From assembly GCF_900129345.1 (NCBI RefSeq), contig NZ_FQVK01000002.1:124001-188000 (forward strand): a stretch of 64,000 bases of DNA. Reading direction: 5' to 3'. The first letter of the stretch is position 1; each line of letters opens with the position of its first letter. The notes under the pieces are model-generated. The model had not been told where the DNA came from. It made no database searches and saw only the letters and a list, made by a program, of their open reading frames with translations. Source of the DNA: Ruegeria intermedia. GTDB lineage: Bacteria; Pseudomonadota; Alphaproteobacteria; Rhodobacterales; Rhodobacteraceae. Positions 1-8,184 of this stretch are shown piece after piece. Made by a program: the position numbers and the translations under genes.

Positions 1-2
1 CC

Positions 3-701
3 ATGTCCGATGAAGAAGACATCGTCCTGTCGGAACTGAATGACGACGAGCTCGTCGAACAGATGTTTGATGACCTGTATGACGGCCTGAAGGAAGAGAT
101 CGAGGAAGGCGTCAACATTCTGCTGGAACGCGGCTGGGCTCCGTACGACATTCTGACCAAGGCTCTGGTCGGTGGCATGACCATCGTTGGGCATGACTTC
201 CGCGACGGCATCCTGTTCGTCCCCGAGGTTCTGCTGGCCGCCAACGCGATGAAGGGCGGCATGGCGATCCTCAAGCCGCTGCTGGCCGAAACCGGCGCGC
301 CGCGCGTGGGCAAGATGGTGATCGGCACCGTCAAGGGCGACATCCACGACATCGGCAAGAACCTCGTGTCCATGATGATGGAAGGCGCCGGGTTCGAGGT
401 GGTGGACATCGGCATCAACAACCCCGTCGAGAACTATTTGGAAGCACTGGAGACCGAACAGCCCGACATTCTGGGCATGTCCGCCCTGCTGACGACGACC
501 ATGCCCTACATGAAGGTCGTCATCGACACGCTGGTCGAGCAGGGCAAGCGCGACGACTATATCGTGCTGGTGGGCGGCGCCCCGCTGAACGAAGAGTTCG
601 GCAAGGCCATCGGCGCCGACGCCTATTGCCGCGACGCCGCCGTGGCGGTGGAAACGGCCAAGGAATTCGTGTCGCGCAAACACAATCAGCTGGCCGGCTG
701 A
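3..701 (+). CDS. Corrinoid (B12-binding) methyl-carrier protein
   Basis: 232 aa cytoplasmic protein of the MtbC/MttC/MetH-like cobalamin-binding family. It carries a methylcob(III)alamin group between a substrate methyltransferase and an acceptor methyltransferase. The first ~95 residues match the helical cap domain. The Rossmann B12-binding domain follows, with GDIHDIGKN at residues 112-120; D113, H115 and G118 form the DxHxxG lower-ligand motif. Later SALLTTTM and VLVGGAP match the usual nucleotide-tail loops. The ATG lies three bases from the window edge, so no ribosome site can be judged, but the length is normal. A strong terminator follows directly. The methyltransferase partner is not in the window. 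It could serve as the B12 module of a split methionine synthase or of a glycine betaine/methylamine system; the sequence does not decide. Confidence 0.9.
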   Translation: MSDEEDIVLSELNDDELVEQMFDDLYDGLKEEIEEGVNILLERGWAPYDILTKALVGGMTIVGHDFRDGILFVPEVLLAANAMKGGMAILKPLLAETGAPRVGKMVIGTVKGDIHDIGKNLVSMMMEGAGFEVVDIGINNPVENYLEALETEQPDILGMSALLTTTMPYMKVVIDTLVEQGKRDDYIVLVGGAPLNEEFGKAIGADAYCRDAAVAVETAKEFVSRKHNQLAG

Positions 702-718
702 ATCACCCCTCAACACCG

Positions 719-750
719 GAAAACCGCCCGTTCACGGGCGGTTTTCTTGT
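719..750 (+). terminator. Rho-independent terminator after the corrinoid gene
   Basis: A perfect stem runs from 719-730 to 735-746 (GAAAACCGCCCG against CGGGCGGTTTTC) with a four-base TTCA loop, ending in a T-rich run. It lies 18 bases after the stop of the corrinoid gene and separates it from the Hint-domain gene. Confidence 0.9.
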
Positions 751-841
751 TCAGATGGCATTTCATGCTGCCAAAACAATTCCTTAAACCTATTGATGTT
801 ATTTCTGGCAAAGCTTTTCGCACGAGTACGCGAGGTTTCAG

Positions 842-1876
842 GTGCCAACGACGTTTACAGCCATCTATTTGGGCAATCTGGCCGATATTGACACGGTCGA
901 AGGAAACTACCGCGCCGAAAACGCGCAGGCTCTGGTCGGGTCTCAATTCGGCGGGCCGGGCAATGCCCTTCTCAACAACGCCGTGACCTGGAGCGCCGTC
1001 GGCAACCCCGGCCGCGTGTACGAGATGAACCTCGCCAATGGCGACAGGTTTTCGATCGACGGGGGACCGCCCCAGACCTTCGACGGCACGTCGATCTACA
1101 ACGCAACCATCACCTATACCGATGGAACAACGGCCGACATCAGCGCGGTCATCGCGCAGGACACGGACGGAAATACCTATCTTGCGCCCGAGTTCTCTCC
1201 CAACAGCGATCAGGCCGCCTTGTCCGCCGGACCGATTCAGTCGATCCGGCTGAACAGCCTGGCGGGGCGCAACTACCGCGGTCTGACCGCAAGTCGCGAG
1301 ACCTGGGACCTGGTCACATGCTTCACGCAAGGCACCCGGATCCGTACTCAGACCGGCGACCGCCCTGTCGACTCTCTGAAACCGGGCGACTTGGTGGCCA
1401 CGGTCGATCACGGCCTGCAGCCGCTGCGCTGGATCGGGCGTCGCACGGTGCCTGCCCGGGGCGCTTTCGCTCCGGTCCTGTTTCGGCGCGGGGTCATCGG
1501 CAACGACCGTGACCTTCTGGTTTCGCAGCAACATCGCATGTTGGTGCGCGACTGGCGGGTCGAGCTGAACACCGGCCACGCCGAAGCGCTGGCACCCGCG
1601 AAGCATCTGGTGAACGGCCACTCGATCGCGCTGCGCCCCGGCGGCCATGTCACCTATCTGCATCTGCTGTTCGACCGGCACGAGCTTGTCTGGTCCGAGG
1701 GGTGCATCAGCGAAAGCTTCCACCCCGGCACCCTTGGGTGGAGCAGCCTGGACGAAGCCGCCCGCGCCGAAGTTCTGAGCCTCTTCCCCGAGCTTGCGCA
1801 ACGCGGGCTGCAGGCCTTTGGCCCAACGGGGCGCCCTGCCCTGCGCGCATACGAGACCATGGCGTCGGTCGCCTGA
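842..1876 (+). CDS. Hint-domain protein
   Basis: 344 aa. The C-terminal part (about residues 160-300) is a Hint (hedgehog/intein) module. It begins at Cys160 in CFTQGTRIRT, continues with RPVDSLKPGDLVAT, and has the later block SQQHRML, whose His matches the conserved TxxH-type histidine. Hint modules can catalyse N-to-S acyl shift and self-cleavage. This bacterial subfamily (Hint_2 type) is common in Rhodobacteraceae and usually functionally uncharacterised. Residues 1-155 are a Gly/Asn/Thr-rich, probably beta-rich domain that I do not recognise; there is no clear signal peptide. The GTG start is chosen because GAGG sits six bases upstream. The gene has its own AT-rich upstream region and interrupts the corrinoid/DUF1638 neighbourhood. 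Confidence 0.8.
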   Translation: MPTTFTAIYLGNLADIDTVEGNYRAENAQALVGSQFGGPGNALLNNAVTWSAVGNPGRVYEMNLANGDRFSIDGGPPQTFDGTSIYNATITYTDGTTADISAVIAQDTDGNTYLAPEFSPNSDQAALSAGPIQSIRLNSLAGRNYRGLTASRETWDLVTCFTQGTRIRTQTGDRPVDSLKPGDLVATVDHGLQPLRWIGRRTVPARGAFAPVLFRRGVIGNDRDLLVSQQHRMLVRDWRVELNTGHAEALAPAKHLVNGHSIALRPGGHVTYLHLLFDRHELVWSEGCISESFHPGTLGWSSLDEAARAEVLSLFPELAQRGLQAFGPTGRPALRAYETMASVA

Positions 1877-1953
1877 CAGACCATGTCGGAACCGAGCTTG
1901 CATCGTCGGCCCGGACGGTATCTGCTGGGTGTGGCACCAAGGGAAAGCGGCTC

Positions 1954-2622
1954 ATGCACAGCGATGATCTTCCGGATGACGAAAGCCTGACGATCCGCGG
2001 ATATACAGACACGGCCGCGCGGCAGAACGTTCTTCTGATCGCTTGCGGAGCGTTGGCGCGCGAGATCCTCGATCTGAAACGGCGCAACGGCTGGGACCAT
2101 CTGGCCCTGACCTGCCTGCCGGCGATCCTGCATGTACACCCCGAACGGATCACCCAGGCGGTCGAGGATGCCGTGGCCCGGCACCGCAACGATTTCGACC
2201 GCATCTTCGTGGTCTATGCCGACTGCGGCACCGGCGGCCTGCTGGAGCAGGCCTGCAAACGGCTGGGCGTCGAAATGGTGAAGGGGCCGCATTGCTATTC
2301 GTTCTTCGAGGGCAATGACCGGTTTGCCCAACATGGCGACGAGGAGGCCACGGCCTTCTATCTGACCGATTTCCTGGCGCGTCAGTTCGATGCCTTCGTC
2401 TGGAAACCGCTGGGGCTCGACCGTCATCCGCAGCTGCGCGACATGTATTTCGGGAACTACACCAAGCTGGTCTATCAGGCGCAAATCGACGACCCTGAGT
2501 TGACCAAGCGAGCCAAGGACTGCGCCGACCGTATGGGCCTGACCTTCGAACGCCGCTTCACCGGGTATGGCGATCTGGAGCGAACTCTGTCGGATTGGGC
2601 CAGCCGCGTCCCCAGAGACTGA
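1954..2622 (+). CDS. DUF1638 family protein
   Basis: 222 aa cytoplasmic protein matching the DUF1638 family. Conserved cysteines occur in LIACGALAREI near the N terminus, in VYADCGTGG mid-protein, and in GPHCYSFFEG shortly after, which suggests a metal or cofactor site (inference). The family is repeatedly found near corrinoid methyltransferase genes in methanogens and alphaproteobacteria (established knowledge, from memory), and a corrinoid protein lies 1.3 kb upstream here. The ATG at 1954 is preceded by AAGGGA nine bases upstream; the open frame continues further 5' but overlaps the Hint gene, so the shorter form is preferred. The biochemical role is unproven. Confidence 0.8.
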   Translation: MHSDDLPDDESLTIRGYTDTAARQNVLLIACGALAREILDLKRRNGWDHLALTCLPAILHVHPERITQAVEDAVARHRNDFDRIFVVYADCGTGGLLEQACKRLGVEMVKGPHCYSFFEGNDRFAQHGDEEATAFYLTDFLARQFDAFVWKPLGLDRHPQLRDMYFGNYTKLVYQAQIDDPELTKRAKDCADRMGLTFERRFTGYGDLERTLSDWASRVPRD

Positions 2623-2630
2623 CGCCCGGA

Positions 2631-3041
2631 TCAGGCGTGTTCGCTGGCGACGCTGCGGATGCGCTGCACCATCGCCCGCAACCCGTTGGAGCGTTGCGAC
2701 GACAGATGCTCGTTCAGACCCAGCCGCGCCAGTTCGGCCGCCGCATCCACCTTGGGCACCTCGGAGACCGGCAGGCCGTTGTACAACGCCCGCAACACCG
2801 CGATCAGTCCGCGTACGATCAGGGCGTCGCTGTCTCCGTCAAAGCGGAAAACCCCGTTTTCGATGACCGGGTGCAGCCAGACCTGGCTGGCGCAGCCGTC
2901 CACCTTGGTGGCCGGGACCTTGAGCGCGTCGTCCAGGGGCGGCATGGCCTTGCCCTGCTCGATCACATAGCGATAGCGATCTTCCCAGTCCTCCAGGAAT
3001 TCGAAATCCTCGACGATGTCCTCGAACGCGGGGCTTGCCAT
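2631..3041 (-). CDS. sufE: SufE family sulfur acceptor
   Basis: 136 aa, the normal SufE size. SufE takes persulfide sulfur from the cysteine desulfurase SufS and passes it on for Fe-S cluster assembly. The active-site cysteine is Cys50 in the family motif KVDGCASQVW. The N terminus (MASPAFEDIVEDFEFLED) fits SufE proteins from this start. The ATG at 3041 has AGAGGA nine bases upstream; an in-frame ATG eight codons earlier is less likely. It stands apart from any suf operon, as is common for sufE in this group. It is convergent with the DUF1638 gene, eight bases away. Confidence 0.93.
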   Translation of the reverse strand: MASPAFEDIVEDFEFLEDWEDRYRYVIEQGKAMPPLDDALKVPATKVDGCASQVWLHPVIENGVFRFDGDSDALIVRGLIAVLRALYNGLPVSEVPKVDAAAELARLGLNEHLSSQRSNGLRAMVQRIRSVASEHA

Positions 3042-3178
3042 GGGCACAGATCCTCTGGTTTCCATCTCAGGCCTGACCTAAGCCGCGAAACCGGGCCTGT
3101 CCACCCCAAGCGCGCCTTTTCAAACCACTGGAATTAGTCTAATCGGTATCGGGTAACTCTGTGCAAAGCGTTGGGTCC

Positions 3179-3706
3179 ATGCAAAAAACTCTGTCCGCTC
3201 TCATGATCGCGTCCCTGACCCTTTCGGCTTGCAGTGGTTGGCGGGATTCGCGGGTGAACCCGTCGAACTGGTTCGGCCGCAGCGCCCCCGCCGCCCCGGT
3301 CGAAACGCCCGCTGATGACGCCAACGCCCTGGTCCCCGATCAGGGTTCCGGGCGTGGGTTCTTCGCCCGGCCCGAGGCCGAGGACACCAGCGTTCTGATC
3401 ACCACGATCGACGAGTTGCGGATCGACCGCAGCCCCTCGGGCGCGATCGTTCTGGCCAGCGGCACGGCCTTTCGCCAGGGGGCTTATGACGCCCAACTGC
3501 GTCCGGTTGAGTCGGAGGAAAACCGCAAGAACGGCGTGCTCGAGCTTGAATTCCGCGTGAACTATCCGCCCTTTGCCACGCCGCAGGGGCCCGAGCGGAC
3601 GCGCGAATTGACCGACGCGATCGACATCAGCCAGGATGACCTCGACGGCATCCGCCTGATCCGCGTCAAAGGCCAGCAGAACGCGTTGGAGTCGCGACGG
3701 CGCTGA
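3179..3706 (+). CDS. Predicted outer-membrane lipoprotein, Rhodobacteraceae type
   Basis: 175 aa. The protein starts with a lipoprotein signal (MQKTLSALMIASLTLSAC); Cys18 in the LSAC lipobox is the predicted acylation site. The mature part has a Pro/Ala-rich linker followed by a compact domain with no catalytic motif that I recognise. It looks like conserved hypothetical lipoproteins of Rhodobacteraceae. The ATG at 3179 is preferred over the GTG at 3161 because it places the charged residue and hydrophobic core correctly for a signal peptide. It is divergent from sufE and convergent with rnd, six bases apart at the stops. Confidence 0.8.
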   Translation: MQKTLSALMIASLTLSACSGWRDSRVNPSNWFGRSAPAAPVETPADDANALVPDQGSGRGFFARPEAEDTSVLITTIDELRIDRSPSGAIVLASGTAFRQGAYDAQLRPVESEENRKNGVLELEFRVNYPPFATPQGPERTRELTDAIDISQDDLDGIRLIRVKGQQNALESRRR

Positions 3707-3712
3707 GCCGCC

Positions 3713-4870
3713 CTACAGCGGCACGACCTTGACGTCCTGCCCCTTGGCGGCCAGTGCGATCTTTCCCTCGCACAGTTTCAGAGCGTCCTCGCCGAACACC
3801 TCGTAGCGCCAGCCCGACATGGCCGGCACGTCGCGCTGGCCCGCCGCGATCTGGTCCAACTCGGAACTGTTGGCGATCAGCTTTGCGGCCACGCCGGCGC
3901 TTTCGGTCTTGGATTTGAGCAGTACCCGCAGCAGATCGGCCAGGGCCGGGTTGACCTTCAGCTTGTCACGGCTGTTGTCGACCTTGGGCATGTTCTCGGG
4001 CGGGCAGTTGACGCCCCGTTTGACCGCTTCGAGGATGCCATCTGCGATCGGACCCTTGCGGGCCTCGCGCAGCAACAGCCGCGAGCCGCCCAGATCCGCA
4101 TGGGTGCGGGGCTTGGTCGAGGCCAGCTCGATCAGCGCGTCATCCTTGAACACCCGGTTTCTGGGAATGTTGTTCTCTTGCGCATAGGCTTCGCGGAACT
4201 TGGCCAGTTCGCGCACAACGGCCAGAAACTTGCCGGAATTGGTGCGCGTCTTGACCCGACGCCAGGCCTCTTCGGGGCGGATGTCATAGGTGTCGGGATT
4301 GGTCAGAACCTGCAGTTCTTCCGCGACCCAGCGGCTGCGGCCGGTCTTTTCAAGCTCGGCCGCGAGGTGTTCGTAGATCTGACGCAGATGCGTTACATCG
4401 GCCAGCGCATAGGTCTTTTGCGCATCGCTCAGCGGGCGGCGCGACCAGTCGGTAAAGCGCGAGGTCTTGTCCAGCCCCTGCTTGCAGATCTTGCGCACCA
4501 GCGTTTCATAGCCCACCTGCTCGCCAAACCCGCAGACCATGGCGGCGACCTGGGTGTCGAACAGCGGTTTGGGAAAGACACCGGCCTCGACCCAGAAGAT
4601 CTCGAGATCCTGCCGCGCGGCGTGGAACACCTTGACGACGTTTTCGTCCCGGAACAGGTCATACAGCGGCGCGAGCGATATCCCCTCGGCCAGCGGATCG
4701 ACCAGAACCGCGCTGTCTTCGTCGTCCGACGGCACGGCGAGCTGCACGAGGCAGAGCTTCGAGTAATAGGTTCGTTCGCGCAGAAACTCGGTATCGACGG
4801 TCACATAGGGAAACTTGGCCGCAGCCGTGCAGAAGTCGGCCAGGTCTTGCGTGGTCTTCAGGGTCTTCAT
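3713..4870 (-). CDS. rnd: Ribonuclease D
   Basis: 385 aa 3'-5' exoribonuclease of the DEDDy family, acting in tRNA 3' maturation. ExoI has D26 and E28 in TVDTEFL, ExoII has D88 in FHAARQDLE, and ExoIII has Y154 and D158 in YALADV. An HRDC domain follows from about residue 215 (SGKFLAVVRELAKFREAYA). The start at 4870 (MKTLKTTQDL) matches the family; the frame is open upstream for 25 codons, but that stretch is non-conserved in character. No good ribosome site is visible. It lies downstream of purN with about 115 bases between. Confidence 0.93.
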   Translation of the reverse strand: MKTLKTTQDLADFCTAAAKFPYVTVDTEFLRERTYYSKLCLVQLAVPSDDEDSAVLVDPLAEGISLAPLYDLFRDENVVKVFHAARQDLEIFWVEAGVFPKPLFDTQVAAMVCGFGEQVGYETLVRKICKQGLDKTSRFTDWSRRPLSDAQKTYALADVTHLRQIYEHLAAELEKTGRSRWVAEELQVLTNPDTYDIRPEEAWRRVKTRTNSGKFLAVVRELAKFREAYAQENNIPRNRVFKDDALIELASTKPRTHADLGGSRLLLREARKGPIADGILEAVKRGVNCPPENMPKVDNSRDKLKVNPALADLLRVLLKSKTESAGVAAKLIANSSELDQIAAGQRDVPAMSGWRYEVFGEDALKLCEGKIALAAKGQDVKVVPL

Positions 4871-4984
4871 GCGCGTGCTGTTCTTGCTCTTGCTTCGGTC
4901 AATGCCCGTTGGTCTTTCACCGCCCCGAGCGCTTCGGCAGACCATAAGCCGATTGCGCGCCGCATGTAAATCTCTGGAGGGATA

Positions 4985-5581
4985 TCAAGGCAACATGACC
5001 GGCGCCTTGTCGCCACGGGCAAACCGCTCCAGAACCGCCGGGTACAGTTTGTGTTCCCACTCCAGAACCTTCCGCGCAAGGGTCTCGGGTGTGTCATTCG
5101 GCGCGATCTTGACCCGGGCCTGACCCAGGATCGGGCCGTCATCCAGCGCCGCGGTGACCTCGTGCACGGTGCAGCCATGTTCGGCATCTCCGGCGGCGAT
5201 GGCCCGGGCGTGGGTGTTGAGCCCCTTGTATTTGGGCAGCAGCGAGGGGTGGATATTCAACATCCGCCCCTGAAAGCGCGACACGAAATCGCCCGTCAGC
5301 ACCCGCATGAACCCCGCCAGGCAGATGATGTCGGGCTTGGCTTCCAGCAGCGGCTTGCACAGCTCGGCCTCAAACGCGGCGCGGTCACCGCCGAACGGCC
5401 GGTGATCGACCACGGCTGTGGCAATCCCGCGATCCGCAGCCTTGGCCAGTCCGCCAGCATCTGCATTGTTCGACAGAACCAGACAAGGCCGCGCCGGGTG
5501 GTCACCGGTCATGCTGTCGACCAGCGACACCATGTTCGACCCGCCCCCGGAAATCAGGATGGCGACGCGCTTGTGGCTCAC
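4985..5581 (-). CDS. purN: Phosphoribosylglycinamide formyltransferase (GART)
   Basis: 198 aa. It transfers the formyl group from 10-formyl-THF to GAR, the third step of purine synthesis. N109, H111 (in NIHPSLLP) and D147 correspond to the catalytic Asn-His-Asp triad of E. coli PurN; the phosphate loop is SGGGSN at residues 11-16. The GTG start overlaps the purM stop as GTGA, so the pair is translationally coupled. The length is normal. Confidence 0.96.
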   Translation of the reverse strand: MSHKRVAILISGGGSNMVSLVDSMTGDHPARPCLVLSNNADAGGLAKAADRGIATAVVDHRPFGGDRAAFEAELCKPLLEAKPDIICLAGFMRVLTGDFVSRFQGRMLNIHPSLLPKYKGLNTHARAIAAGDAEHGCTVHEVTAALDDGPILGQARVKIAPNDTPETLARKVLEWEHKLYPAVLERFARGDKAPVMLP

Positions 5582-6624
5582 AGCAGCTTACCTGCGTAGG
5601 AAACGCCCGCCCCTTCGGTGACCGACCCGATGCGCGCGACGCTCTCGCCGGCATCCGACAGCAGGGCGGCCAGGTCATCGGCGCGGTCGGCGGCGCAGAC
5701 GACGATCATGCCGATCCCGCAGTTGAAGGTCTTGAGCATTTCCGCCTCGGCAATGCCCCCGGTTTCCGCCATCCAGCGGAACACCGGCGGCAGGTCCCAG
5801 GCGGTCAGGTCGATTTGCACACCCAGGTCGTCGGGCAGCACGCGCGGCAGGTTCTCGGTCAGCCCGCCGCCGGTGATATGCGCCAGCGCATGAACGCCAC
5901 CGGCCCGGATCGCGGCCAGGGCGGGTTTGACGTAGAGCCGCGTAGGCGTCAGCAGCGCCTCTCCCAAAGGCCCGTCGCAGAAGGGCGAATCCGCATCCCA
6001 TCCCAGGCCCGAGATCTGAACCAGCTTGCGCACCAGCGAATAGCCATTGGAATGCACCCCGTCCGAGGCCAGCCCCAGCAGAACATCCCCGGCCCGCACA
6101 CCGGCGGGCAGATCGCTGCCGCGCTCCATCGCGCCGACGGCAAAGCCCGCCAGGTCGAAATCGCCATCGGGGTACATGCCCGGCATCTCGGCGGTTTCAC
6201 CCCCGATCAGGGCACAGCCCGAGCGGACGCAGCCCTCGGCGATGCCTTCGATGATCCGCGCGGCGGTGCCGGTGTCCAGCTTGCCCGTGGCGAAGTAATC
6301 CAGGAAGAACAGCGGCTCGGCCCCCTGGCAGATCAGGTCGTTCACGCACATGGCCACCAGGTCGATACCCACACCATCGACCACGCCGGTGTCGATCGCA
6401 ATCCGCAGCTTGGTGCCCACGCCATCGGTTGCCCCCACCAGGATCGGGTCGGAATACCCTGCCCCTTTCAGATCGAACAGCGCGCCGAACCCGCCAAGAC
6501 TGCTCATGACGCCGGGGCGGTTCGTCCTCTTTGCGGCGGGCTTGATCCGGTCGACCAGCGCGTTGCCCGCATCGATATCCACGCCCGCATCTGCATAGGT
6601 GATGCCGTTCTTGCCCGCTGTCAT
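5578..6624 (-). CDS. purM: Phosphoribosylformylglycinamidine cyclo-ligase (AIR synthetase)
   Basis: 348 aa. It catalyses the ATP-dependent closure of FGAM to AIR in purine synthesis. PurM-family motifs are visible: GVGTKLRIA, the Mg/ATP loop [11 protein letters not shown], and [16 protein letters not shown]. The ATG at 6624 ([18 protein letters not shown]) has GAGGGA upstream and fits the family; the open frame extends further but without conservation. It is the first gene of a purM-purN pair. A plus-strand tRNA gene starts about 105 bases upstream, so the operon promoter must lie in that short divergent interval. Confidence 0.96.
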   Translation of the reverse strand: MTAGKNGITYADAGVDIDAGNALVDRIKPAAKRTNRPGVMSSLGGFGALFDLKGAGYSDPILVGATDGVGTKLRIAIDTGVVDGVGIDLVAMCVNDLICQGAEPLFFLDYFATGKLDTGTAARIIEGIAEGCVRSGCALIGGETAEMPGMYPDGDFDLAGFAVGAMERGSDLPAGVRAGDVLLGLASDGVHSNGYSLVRKLVQISGLGWDADSPFCDGPLGEALLTPTRLYVKPALAAIRAGGVHALAHITGGGLTENLPRVLPDDLGVQIDLTAWDLPPVFRWMAETGGIAEAEMLKTFNCGIGMIVVCAADRADDLAALLSDAGESVARIGSVTEGAGVSYAGKLL

Positions 6625-6730
6625 GGCCGTTCCCTCATGAATGCTTTCAGCGCGGGTTAGTCGATTGTGCGCCGCGTTGCAACGGTCAGGCTTGACGCGG
6701 CCGTTCTGCGTGATACCCAAGCGGTCGGGC

Positions 6731-6807
6731 GGGCCTGTAGCTCAATTGGTTAGAGCAGAGCGCTCATAACGCTTTGGTTGGGGGTTCGAGTCCCTCCGGG
6801 CCTACCA
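6731..6807 (+). tRNA. tRNA with CAU anticodon, probably tRNA-Ile2 (lysidine type)
   Basis: 77 bases including an encoded CCA. The acceptor pairs GGGCCTG with CGGGCCT through two G-U pairs, giving a G1-U72 end. The D arm is GCTC/GAGC, the anticodon loop is CTCATAA (anticodon CAU), and the T arm is GGGGG/CCCTC with loop TTCGAGT. The CAU anticodon fits initiator Met, elongator Met or tRNA-Ile2. The initiator is excluded by the normal paired acceptor end. The acceptor start resembles the tRNA-Ile(GAU) start known from this group, and the anticodon stem differs from the usual alphaproteobacterial elongator Met, so I favour Ile2. Confidence 0.88.
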
Positions 6808-6816
6808 CTTTCCCGT

Positions 6817-8136
6817 TCATCGCCCGATGATGATGTCGGCACACAATCCGCCCATGCTTTCGCTTTTGCCCAGACGCAGCACGCCGCCATGGGCGCGGGC
6901 CACATCGGCCACGACCGCCAGCCCCAGCCCGACGCCGCTGCCCTGATTCTGGTTGCGCGCCGGGTCAAGACGGCTGAACGGGCGCACGGCTTCGGTGCGC
7001 TGGTCCGGCGGAATGCCCGGCCCGTCATCTTCGACCCGGATCCGCAAAGACCTGCCGGTCAGAGTGATACCGACCTCGGCCCGCGTCCCATAGCGGACGG
7101 CATTGCCGATCAGGTTCTCGACCGCGCGCCGGATGGCAACCGGGCGCAGTTTGACCGTGCCTTCGCCCGTGATGGTCCCTAAGGCGGCATTCTGGCCGGC
7201 CCTCTGGGCATCGTCGACGATCTGCCGCACCAGCGCGGCCGGGTCGACATCGACGGGGTCGCCCTCGGACACGCCCTGCGAGAACTGCAGGAACGCATCC
7301 ACCAACGACTGCATCTCGGCCACGTCCTGCAAAAGCGGTGCGGCGTCTTCCTCGGGCAGCAACGACAGGCCCAGCCTGAGCCGCGTCAGAGGCGTGCGCA
7401 GGTCATGGCTGACGCCCGACAGGATCAAGGTCCGCTGTTCGATCTGCCGCTCGATGCGGGCGCGCATGTCCAGAAACGCACTGCCCGCGGCGCGCACTTC
7501 GACCGCCCCGCCCGGCGAGAACGGTACAACCCGACCCCGCCCGAAGGCCTGCGCCGCCTCGGCCAGCCGGGTAATCGGCCGCAGTTGGTTGCGCATGTAC
7601 AGAAACGACACCGACGTCATCAGCACCGCGAAGAACACCATCGTCACGATCAACTGATGCGGCGCCACGGTCGACAGCCGCCGCCGGTCGAAACGCAATT
7701 CGAGCACCCCCAGATCGGTCTGCAGATACAGGGTGGCCATCTGGCTGTTCGGCAAGGAAACCGCCGACAGCGCGGGCAGCTCATCGCGCAGAAACGATTC
7801 GACCTGCGGCGCGATGAAATCATACCAGCGGCGCGCCTCGATCGTCGGAGACTCGTTTGGCCCCAGAAACCGGGCCTGCATGGCCAGCCCCTTCAGAAGC
7901 GGCCGCACCTGGGCCAGGCCTTCGTTCTGAGTTTCGGATTCCGCCATCGTGTCGAGAATCAACCGCACCTCGCGCGACGCGGCATGGGTCATCTGCTGCG
8001 TCACGTCCTTGAGATGTTCGCGCACGAAGGCGATGGACACGACCAGCAGCACGACCACCATCGGCAGCACCAGAATCAGCGCCGCGCGCGCGTACAGGCT
8101 GCGCGGCATATAGGGTTTGAGCCAGCGTGCGGTCAT
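6817..8136 (-). CDS. EnvZ-like sensor histidine kinase
   Basis: 439 aa inner-membrane kinase. TM1 is at about residues 17-38, a periplasmic domain follows to about 160, and TM2 is at about 162-180. HAMP follows, then the H-box LSGVSHDLRTPL with phospho-acceptor H244. The ATPase domain has N-box ENLIGNAVRYG, G1 DDGPGIP and G2 GSGVGLGL. The organisation and the HDLRTPLTR motif match the EnvZ group that pairs with OmpR-type regulators. No response regulator lies next to it: the gene on its 5' side is a divergent hydrolase. It ends ten bases from the CAU tRNA, convergent to it. Confidence 0.88.
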   Translation of the reverse strand: MTARWLKPYMPRSLYARAALILVLPMVVVLLVVSIAFVREHLKDVTQQMTHAASREVRLILDTMAESETQNEGLAQVRPLLKGLAMQARFLGPNESPTIEARRWYDFIAPQVESFLRDELPALSAVSLPNSQMATLYLQTDLGVLELRFDRRRLSTVAPHQLIVTMVFFAVLMTSVSFLYMRNQLRPITRLAEAAQAFGRGRVVPFSPGGAVEVRAAGSAFLDMRARIERQIEQRTLILSGVSHDLRTPLTRLRLGLSLLPEEDAAPLLQDVAEMQSLVDAFLQFSQGVSEGDPVDVDPAALVRQIVDDAQRAGQNAALGTITGEGTVKLRPVAIRRAVENLIGNAVRYGTRAEVGITLTGRSLRIRVEDDGPGIPPDQRTEAVRPFSRLDPARNQNQGSGVGLGLAVVADVARAHGGVLRLGKSESMGGLCADIIIGR

Positions 8137-8184
8137 GCGCTAAACCTAGCGGGCCGTTCAGACATGCGAAAGAGGCGACGACAG

